The notes under the pieces were generated by a model. It saw only the letters and a list, made by a program, of their open reading frames with translations, was not told the DNA's origin and searched no databases. A stretch of 52,373 nucleotides of DNA, from NCBI GenBank assembly GCA_028288765.1, contig JAQGHQ010000583.1, forward strand, positions 1 to 52,373, written 5' to 3'. The DNA is from Gemmataceae bacterium. Its GTDB lineage: Bacteria > Planctomycetota > Planctomycetia > Gemmatales > Gemmataceae. The number at the start of each line of letters is the position of its first letter. Position 1 is the first letter of the stretch. Shown piece by piece: positions 32,967-41,500 of this stretch. The translations under genes and the position numbers were made by a program.

Positions 32967-33189
32967 GATGAGAAATGGGTTCGGTCTGCAAAATCGACTT
33001 CTCACCCGGCCTTCTCTGAACCAACCGAATATGAAGAATCGGTGTAGATTGGGTTCGGTCGGCAAACCACCCCTGCCCAGCGGCTTCGGACCCATCTGCC
33101 GCCGAAGAAGAACCGGTGTAGATTGGGTTCGGTCGGCAGAAGTCATCTTCCCAACGGGCTCTCTTCCCGGCCGCATAAAGCAACCAGCC
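32967..33189. repeat. Tandem array of three 74-bp units
   Basis: The motif GGTGTAGATTGGGTTCGGTC followed by GGCAAA starts at 33041 and again at 33115, exactly 74 bp apart; a diverged copy (AATGGGTTCGGTCTGCAAAA at 32974-32993) fits the same period. Inside each unit the sequence after the motif is diverged, ending in AAGAATC, AAGAACC or AAGCAACC. The conserved part is about 26 bp, the remainder about 48 bp. Confidence 0.8.
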
Positions 33190-33208
33190 CGCGGGAGTAC
33201 CCGCGGGC
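33187..33208 (-). terminator. Hairpin after anti-sigma gene
   Basis: Stem GCCCGCGGG (33187-33195) and CCCGCGGGC (33200-33208) with an AGTA loop, 35 nt after the stop of the minus-strand anti-sigma gene. No T-tract; resembles the hairpin at 30220-30248. Confidence 0.45.
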
Positions 33209-33243
33209 CGGTGCTGGGCTAAGCGCAGTGTATTGTGGCGGGT

Positions 33244-34596
33244 TCAACCGCCATTCGTCTGCCGGACGACCAACACGACCGGTACGGCCGTCGACTTCCG
33301 CTCCCCTCGACGATCAAAGAACTGCCGCAGCTCCTTCGACGCCGCCGGGTTGGTCCGGAGCGGGGCGGGAGAAAACGTCATCTGGAGGGCCAATTTCTCC
33401 GGGGGCTTCCCCCCCGGGTTGGCCAGCGCCTTCGCCAGTTGATCCGCCGTTCCCGCGCTGAGCGGCTTCGGGTCGGTCGAGTTCGGGCCGGCGTGCGTGT
33501 GGGCCGGATGCTTCCAGAGCCCGGGGTCGATCCCCATGACCTCCTTCAATTCCTTCAGGTCGGCCGCCTGCGCCGGGGAGACGTGGATCGCGTCGAGCAC
33601 CCGTTGCGCCCCCTTCGCGTCTTCGGCGGCCAGCTTGGTGAACAGGTCGCGGAGTTCGGTCGGGTTCAGGCTTTCGGAATAAATGAGGTAGGCGGTCGCC
33701 TGCTTTCGCTTGATGCGTTCCTGCGCGGTAGCGTCGACGAGGACGGTCACCCCGTTTTCCTTGGCGGTTGTCTGGAAAAGCTCGGTCCCGCGGGAAAGAT
33801 CTTTCACGAACAGGTCGATGCGGAGCGCCGGATCGCGGCCGAGCTCGTCGGCCAGCTTCTGCCGCACATCCTCGCGTTCCAGGTCCGCGACCGATGCGAG
33901 GAACGGCACCCGTACCTGCACCAGATCGAGTGGCGGGATTGGAGGCAAGACGCGAGACCCGAGCACGTCCCGCGGTTCGATCGGGCGCGGCGGGGGCAAC
34001 ACGTCGGTCAGCCCCGCCCCCACGGATGGGGCGGGCGCGGTGGCGACGGCCGTCGCGGACGGGTCGGCCACCGGGGGGACGGATGGGAGCGGGGCGTTAT
34101 CCCGCGGCAGGATGTCCGCCCAGCTCGGCTCGGAAGATGATACGCGAGGGTGCTTCGCGCGATCGGCCTGAGCGACGGTGTTCGCAGCCGGGGTAACGGC
34201 CGGCCCGCTCTGGCGGATAAAGAACAGGAACGAACCGGCACTCACCGTGAGCAGCAAGGACGCGGCGACCGCGAGTGGCACCCACGACCGGTATCGCGTC
34301 GGACGCAACGGCACAGTCGGACGGACCAGAGGCTCCGGGCGCGACAACGGTGGCGGGATGGGCGTGGGGGCGGAACCGACCTTGGGGAGGCGGGTCATGA
34401 CGCGGGCGCGGAAATCGGCCGGCGGAGTCGCCACGGGGAAGCTGCGGAGCCTGGCGCTGTCGGCCAGCAGCTGGGCATAGACCTTCCGCGCTTCGGCCGA
34501 ATCGGCAAGGATTCGCCGGACGTGCTGGTGCTCGGCCGGGGTGAGTTCCCCGTCCACGGCAGCGGTCAACAGTTGTAGCAGGTCATTGGGCATCAT
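33244..34596 (-). CDS. Probable transmembrane anti-sigma factor
   Basis: A 450-residue protein encoded just downstream of an ECF sigma gene. The N terminus (LLQLLTAAVDGELTPAEHQH, then ARKVYAQLLADSARLRSF) matches the helical anti-sigma domain, but the HxxxCxxC zinc motif of ZAS proteins is absent. A single TM helix lies at about 106-128 (WVPLAVAASLLLTVSAGSFL), so the C-terminal part is periplasmic: a proline-rich linker, then a folded region (LRIDLFVKDLSRGTELFQTT; TVLVDATAQERIKRKQATAY). It would hold the sigma factor at the membrane until a signal is sensed outside. The sensed signal is unknown. Distance to the sigma gene is 142 nt. Confidence 0.78.
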   Translation of the reverse strand: MMPNDLLQLLTAAVDGELTPAEHQHVRRILADSAEARKVYAQLLADSARLRSFPVATPPADFRARVMTRLPKVGSAPTPIPPPLSRPEPLVRPTVPLRPTRYRSWVPLAVAASLLLTVSAGSFLFFIRQSGPAVTPAANTVAQADRAKHPRVSSSEPSWADILPRDNAPLPSVPPVADPSATAVATAPAPSVGAGLTDVLPPPRPIEPRDVLGSRVLPPIPPLDLVQVRVPFLASVADLEREDVRQKLADELGRDPALRIDLFVKDLSRGTELFQTTAKENGVTVLVDATAQERIKRKQATAYLIYSESLNPTELRDLFTKLAAEDAKGAQRVLDAIHVSPAQAADLKELKEVMGIDPGLWKHPAHTHAGPNSTDPKPLSAGTADQLAKALANPGGKPPEKLALQMTFSPAPLRTNPAASKELRQFFDRRGERKSTAVPVVLVVRQTNGG

Positions 34597-34738
34597 GGTC
34601 GGGCGTCGGTGGACAGTCGGCAGTCCATTCCGGTGTAATGCTTCACGTCAGCCGCTATGCGGGCACTCAAGGGCCAAAGCGGTGGCACCACATGTACGGC
34701 TTTCGGGAAGCGGTCGTCGTTCAGCTCAGTTCAGCGAG

Positions 34739-35302
34739 TCAATCGTCACGAGGACCGAGAAGGTCACGGAGTTCGAGGCGGGCCCGGTGGAGTCGGCTGC
34801 GAATCGTCCCGATCGGCACTCCCAGGATCTCGGCGATCTCCTCGTACTTCATCCCCTCGATGTCCTTCATGACCAGCACGTCGCGGTGCTCACCGGATAG
34901 ACGAGTCAGGGCGGCGTGCAATAACCCTTCCTCTTCGGTCCGCTCCAGCGCCACCCCGGGCCGCGTGTATTCGGAAGGATCGTCCGGCTCCAGCCCGTGG
35001 TCCCCGTTCATGCTCGCGTCCAGACTGACGACCGCCCGCTTCTTGCGTTTCAGGCTGATGGCGGTGTTGAACGCGATCCGGTAAAGCCAGGTAAAAAACT
35101 CCGCGTCGCCCTTGAAGGTGTGGAGCGACTGGTACGCATTCAGGAACGCGTCCTGGGCGACGTCGGCCGCGTCTTCAGGGTTATCCACCAGTCGCAGCGC
35201 GGCGTTATAAAGCCTGGCCTGGTAACGAGATACCAAATCTCCGAAGGCGTCCCGTCGGCCGCCCAGGCACTCCGCGATGAGCCGGCGATCGTCGTCGCTC
35301 AC
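34739..35302 (-). CDS. ECF RNA polymerase sigma factor (RpoE-like)
   Basis: A 187-residue extracytoplasmic-function sigma factor. Region 2 (about 12-80): LVSRYQARLYNAALRLVDNP, EDAADVAQDAFLNAYQSLHT, FFTWLYRIAFNTAI, for core binding and -10 recognition; region 4 (about 130-182): LTRLSGEHRDVLVMKDIEGM, YEEIAEILGVPIGTIRSRLH, the -35-binding helix-turn-helix. The linker between them (about 88-120) is rich in Asp and Pro. The start is a GTG at 35300-35302 with AAGG upstream. It is followed by the anti-sigma gene, the usual autoregulated pair. It is divergent from uvrA with 279 nt between them. Confidence 0.94.
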   Translation of the reverse strand: MSDDDRRLIAECLGGRRDAFGDLVSRYQARLYNAALRLVDNPEDAADVAQDAFLNAYQSLHTFKGDAEFFTWLYRIAFNTAISLKRKKRAVVSLDASMNGDHGLEPDDPSEYTRPGVALERTEEEGLLHAALTRLSGEHRDVLVMKDIEGMKYEEIAEILGVPIGTIRSRLHRARLELRDLLGPRDD

Positions 35303-35581
35303 GACCTTCTACCGGGTTCGACGTGTAAGGGGCGGGCGAAGTTCCCGGAACCGGTCCGAACTCCACCGGTCGCCTATCAGTTGTCTGTATTCCAAGTTAT
35401 AGCACGACAATCAGTTGGCTCGATTTGTGAGGGCCGAATGAGACTGGAGGGAGGCTTCTCCGGTGAACAATTGGCCAATCGCCACCCGTCCACTATCCCG
35501 TGCTATTCCGGCCCGTCCACCCCCCTATACTAATCATCTGTACCCTTACCCCTGACCCACTCAGGAGGAGCCCCGAGCGTT
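35303..35581. other. Divergent promoter region between ECF sigma gene and uvrA
   Basis: 279 nt. An AT-richer stretch (35376-35420) would hold promoters; none matches both consensus hexamers. No LexA-type palindrome was recognised. AGGAGG at 35561-35566 lies 15 nt before the uvrA ATG. Confidence 0.4.
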
Positions 35582-38500
35582 ATGGACACGCAGACCATCG
35601 TCGTGCGCGGGGCCCGCGAACACAACCTCCGGAACGTCAATCTCGAACTCCCGCGGAACAAGCTGATCGTCTTTACCGGCGTGAGCGGGTCCGGGAAGAG
35701 TTCCCTCGCGTTCGACACGATCTACGCCGAGGGGCAGCGGCGGTACGTCGAGTCGCTCTCCAGCTACGCCCGCCAGTTCCTGGGCCAGCTGGCGAAGCCG
35801 GACGTGGATTACATCGGCGGGCTGTCCCCCGCCGTCAGCATCCAACAGAAAACGGCCGGGCGGAACCCGCGGTCCACCGTCGGCACGATCACGGAAGTCT
35901 CGGACTACCTGCGGGTGTTGTACGCCCGGCTCGGCCAGGGGCACTGCCCCCGGTGCGGCCGGCCGATCACCGCCCAGACCCGCGAGCAGATCATCGGCCG
36001 CATCCTGGCTCTGCCCGCCGGCACGCGGTTCATGGTACTCGCCCCGGTAGTCCGGGGGCAGAAGGGAGAGTTCAAGGACTTCTTCGCCGACATGGTGAAG
36101 CGGGGGTACGTCCGCGCCCGGGTGGACGGGCAGCTGGTCAAACTCACCGACGATTTGAAGCTCGACAAGCGGATCAAGCACTCCATCGAGATCGTCGTCG
36201 ATCGTCTCGTCCAGCGCGGGGCGCGGAACGGGGACCGCGGAACGACGGACGCCAGTTTCCGGCCGCGGGTCGCGGAAGCCGTCGAACAGGCGCTCGGACT
36301 CGCCGAGGGAAACCTCATCATCGCGGTGGAAACCGACCAGGCGAGCGGGGGGCGTGAGCCCCCCGAGGAAGCGACCTCGGGGGGCTCACGCCCCCCGCTC
36401 GGCACGACCGACCTGCTTCTCTCCGCCCACTACGCCTGTACCCACTGCGACATCAGCTACGAACCCCCGAGCCCCCAGCTCTTCAGCTTCAACAGCCCGC
36501 ACGGCATGTGTCCCGAGTGCGACGGGCTCGGCAACAAGTTCACGTTCGACCCGGATCTGCTCATTCCGGACCCGTCGGTCAGCTTCTACAACGGGGCGAT
36601 TCCCCTCGTCGGCACGCTCAAGGGCATGGGCCGGTGGCGGAAGCACGTCTACGAGGGCGTGGCGAAATCGCTCGGCATCGATCTGAAACAGCCCTGGAAG
36701 GACGTGCCCGCGGAGCACCAGCGCCTACTCCTCGAAGGGAGCGGGGATGCCCACATTGTGTGGGAGTGGAAGCAGCGGGGCGGGAAGGTGTGGAAGCACG
36801 GGGGCAAGTGGGAGGGGATCGTCCCCCAGCTGCTCTCACAGTTCAAGAAAACGGCGGCCGGCCCGCGGCGGATGCAGCTGGAAAAGTACATGCGGGTCGT
36901 CCGCTGCCCCGCCTGCGGCGGACACCGATTGAACGCGCAGGCCCGGGCCGTGCGGGTCGGCGGGAAGACACTGGTCGAAGTCGGGCAGACGCCGATCGGC
37001 GATCTCGTCCCGTGGTTCGAGACGTACGAAGCCGGCCTCTCACCCACGGCCCGGGCGATCGCCGGGGAGCTGCTCAAGGAAATCCGCGCCAGGCTGGGGT
37101 TCCTCCTGAACGTCGGGCTGCACTACCTCTCGCTCGACCGCTCGGCCCCGACACTCTCCGGCGGGGAGGCCCAGCGCATCCGGCTCGCCGGGCAGATCGG
37201 GTCGGGACTGGTGGGGGTTCTCTACGTCCTCGACGAGCCGAGCATCGGCCTGCACCCGCGCGACAATGATCGGCTGCTCCGCAGTCTCGAACGCCTCCGC
37301 GACATGGGGAACACCGTCCTCGTGGTCGAACACGACGAGGACACGATGCGGGCGGCCGACTACCTCGTCGACTTTGGCCCGGGCCCGGGCATCCGGGGCG
37401 GACACGTGGTCGCGGCCGGGTCGCCGGCTGAGGTGTTCGCGAACCCGGCCAGCCTGACTGGCCAATACCTCACCGGCGCGAAGGAGATCGCCGTCCCGGC
37501 CAGGCGGCGGCCCGTGGACAAAGACCGGCAGCTGAGGGTCGTCGGGGCGAAGCACAACAACCTCAAGAACGTGACGGTCGACATCCCCCTTGGGGTGTTT
37601 GTGACCGTCACCGGAGTGAGCGGGTCCGGGAAGTCATCGCTCGTCAATGACATCTTGAAGGAAGCCCTCTCCGCGGCCGTCGCGAATGGGGGGCGGGCGG
37701 GGCCTGATACGGATGATTTGGAAGAAGATGATTTGCCCCACTCGGTCGGGTCACACGACCGGATCGAGGGTGCCGAGCTCATCGACAAGGTGATCGACAT
37801 CGACCAGACGCCGATCGGCCGCACCCCGCGGTCGAACCCGGCGACGTACATCAAGCTCTGGGACGAGATCCGGTCGCTCTACGCGGAAATGCCGGACGCG
37901 AAGGTGCGGGGCTACCAGCCCGGGCGGTTCAGTTTCAACAAGCCCGGCGGGCGGTGCGAGGCGTGCGAGGGGAACGGCTCCAACCGCCTCGAAATGGACT
38001 TCCTGGCGGACGTCTGGGTGACCTGTGCGATCTGCGAGGGCCGGCGGTTCAACCGCGAAACGCTCCAGGTGAAGTACCGCGGCAAGTCGATCCACGACGT
38101 CCTGGAAATGGAGGTCGCCGAAGCCCTCGACCACTTCGAACACGTCCCGAAGATCCGGACGATGCTCCAGACCCTGCACGACGTGGGGCTCGACTACATC
38201 AAGCTCGGTCAGCCGTCGCCCACCCTCTCCGGCGGCGAGGCCCAGCGGATCAAGCTCGCGAAGGAACTGGTCCGCCGGGGCACGGGGAAGACGCTCTACA
38301 TCCTCGACGAGCCGACGACGGGCCTGCACTTCGAAGACGTGCGGAAACTACTCGACGTGCTGCACGGGTTCGTCGAGCAGGGGAACACCGTTCTCGTGAT
38401 CGAGCATAATCTGGACGTCATCAAGACCGCCGACTGGCTCATCGACATGGGCCCCGATGGGGGCTCGGGCGGCGGCGAGGTGGTGGCAACCGGCACCCCC

Positions 38501-41500
38501 GAACAGGTGGCGAAGAGTAAGGTGTCGTACACGGGCCAGGCTCTCCAGCCGATCCTTTTTCCGAACAAGGCCCGACCACGGAACGGTCGAAACGCAAAAG
38601 TCAAAACCCAAAACACCCGGCAGGAATACATCACTCATCTGGAAGTACAGGGGGCGAGCCAGCACAACCTCAAGCACGTCTCCGCCCGGTTGCCGCGCGA
38701 ACAGATGACGGTCTTCTGCGGCCCGTCGGGGTCCGGGAAGTCGTCACTCGCTCTGGACACCATTTACGCCGAGGGGCAGCGGCGGTACGTCGAGTCGCTC
38801 TCCAGCTACGCCCGCCAGTTCCTCGGGCAGGTGCAGAAACCGAAGGTCGAGCACGTCACCGGGCTCTCGCCCGCGATCAGCATTGAGCAGAAGACGACGA
38901 GCAAGAGCCCGCGGTCGACGGTCGGCACCATTACCGAGGTGTACGACTACCTCCGCATCCTGTACGCCCGGCTCGGCCAGCGGCACTGCCCGAGCTGCGG
39001 ACAGCCGGTGGGGACGCAGACCGCCGACGAGATCGTCGACAAGGTGCTCTCCCTGCCCGAGGGGACTAAGCTCTACATCATGGCCCCGCTGGAGCGGAAG
39101 GGGCAGGAGAAGTACGACACCCTCTGGGAGGAGATCCGCCGGGCCGGGTACGTGCGGATGCGGGTGGACGGGAAGTCGTACAACGTGGACGAACCCCCGT
39201 CGATCGACCACCGCCGCAAGCACGCCGTCGAGGTCGTGGTGGACCGGAACGTGGTGAAGCCGGGCACCCGGACGCGGGTGGCGGAGGCGGTGGAGCAGGC
39301 GCTCGAGCTCGGCCGCGGGGTGATGCACATCGGGTACGTGGATGCCGACAAGGACGAGACGAAGTGGCGGGTCGAGAAGTTCTCGCAGCACCTCGCCTGC
39401 GAGCGCTGCAACCTGAGCTTCGAACCGCTCAACCCGCACAACTATTCGTTCAACAGCCCGCTCGGGTGGTGCCCGACGTGCGAGGGCCTCGGGTTCCAGC
39501 GGGGGGCGAACGCGAGCCTCCTGATCCGCGACCCCGCCCTCACGCTCCGCCAGGGGGCGGTCGCCGGCTGGCCGGCGCTGGACGACGGGAGCCCGTGGCT
39601 CCCGTTCGCCGAGGCCATCGCCCGCCACGCCGGGTTTGACCTCGACAAGCCCTACGACCAGCTCGAACCGGGCCACCAGCGGGTGATCCTGCACGGGACG
39701 GGCGAGTCGTGGATGTCTTTGGCGAGCGGGGAGCGTCAGCCCCCCGAGTCCGGGCCACGCAAACGATCCACCAAGACCTCGGGGGACTCACGTCCCCCGC
39801 TCGCCAAATTCCAGTACAAGGGCCTCTTCCCCGCCGTAGATGAAGCCTCGCGGGTGAGTTTCGTTTACCGCCAGCGGCTCGATCATCTGGTAGACGAGGT
39901 CCCCTGCTCCACCTGTCACGGGTCGCGCCTCCGGGCCGACGCGGCGGCCACCCGGTTCGCCGGGCTGAAGCTCGGCGAGCTCGGGGCGAAGCCGCTCGGC
40001 GACACACTGACCCTGTTCCAGGGGCTGACCCTCTCCACCCACGCCAGGCAGGTCGCGGGCGAAGTCCTCCGCGAGATCGGCAGCCGGCTCAAGTTCCTCG
40101 TCGACGTCGGGCTCGACTACCTGTCGCTCTCCCGCCCCGGCCCGACCCTCTCCGGCGGCGAGGCCCAGCGCATCCGGCTCGCCTCCCAGATCGGTAGCGG
40201 CCTCACGGGCGTCCTCTACGTGCTGGACGAGCCGACGATCGGCCTGCACCCGCGGGACAACGAGCGGTTGCTGCAAGCCCTCCAGCGCCTCCGCGACCTC
40301 GGCAACACGCTGGTGCTGGTCGAGCACGACCGGGAGGTGATCGCGGCGGCGGATTACCTGCTCGACTTCGGCCCCGGGGCCGGCGACCGCGGCGGGGAGA
40401 TCACCGCCGCCGGGACGCCGAAGCAGGTGCTCAAGTCGAAGGACTCGCTCACCGGGAAATACCTGTCCGGGAAGCTCGCGATCCCGATCCCGTCCAACCG
40501 CCGAATCTCGCTGAGTGAAAAAGGAAAAGTGAAAAGTGAAAAGTTACCCGACCTGACCCAGGCTGGGACCGACCAATTGCTTTCACTTTTCACTTTTCCT
40601 TTTTCACTTTTCCTTTCGATTCTTGGCGCCCGGCAGAACAACCTTCGGAACGTGGACGTCCACCTGCCGCTGGGGGCGTTCATCGCGATCACCGGCGTGA
40701 GCGGGTCCGGCAAATCGTCCCTCGTGAACGAGGTGCTGTACAACACACTCGCCCGCAAGCTCCACCGGGCCCGCACGGCCGGGGCTGCTCACGACGAGAT
40801 CCGCGGGATCGAGCACATCGACAAGATCATCAACGTCGACCAGGACCCGATCGGGAACTCGCCGTCGTCGAACCCGGCCACGTACACCGGGGTGTTCGAC
40901 CTGATCCGCGAACTCTTCGCCCGGCTGCCGGAGTCCAAGATCCGCGGCTACCACCCCCGCCGGTTCAGCTTCAACCAGAAGGGCGGGCGGTGCGAGGCCT
41001 GTGAGGGTATGGGGCAGAAGAAGATCGAGATGCACTTCCTGCCCGACGTGTGGGTCGAGTGCGACACCTGCCACGGGAGCCGGTACAACCCCGAGACGCT
41101 CGCGGTCAAGTACCACGAGAAGAGTATCGCCGACGTGCTCAACATGCGGGTCGCCGAGGCCCTCGAACTGTTCGGGAACATCCCCAAGATCCGCACCATC
41201 CTTCAGACGCTCGACGACGTCGGGCTCGGGTACATGTCGCTGGGGCAGCCGGCCCCCACCATGTCCGGCGGTGAAGCCCAGAGAGTGAAGCTTGCGGCGG
41301 AGCTCGCTCGCCCCAGCACCGGGAAGACGCTCTACCTGCTCGATGAGCCGACCACCGGTCTGCACTTCGACGACATCCGCAAGCTTCTCGACGTGCTTCA
41401 CCGGCTGGCCGATCTCGGGAACACGGTCGTGGTAGTCGAGCACAACCTCGACGTCATCAAGACGGCCGACTGGGTCGTCGACCTGGGCCCGGACGCCGGG

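Larger units (their letters stand above)
32754..33243. other. 490-nt intergenic region
   Basis: No gene supported. It contains the promoter region of the VIT/VWA gene near 32754-32900, the 74-bp tandem repeat array and a GCCCGCGGG hairpin behind the anti-sigma gene. Confidence 0.5.

Noticed and set aside
32967..33189. CRISPR array
   Set aside because: The 74-bp period has a 26-bp motif and about 48-bp variable part, but only three copies, one diverged, with related spacer ends (AAGAATC/AAGAACC) and no cas genes.
36342..36401. Palindrome as a terminator within uvrA
   Set aside because: No T-tract follows, the frame stays open and conserved UvrA sequence continues for more than 2000 residues.
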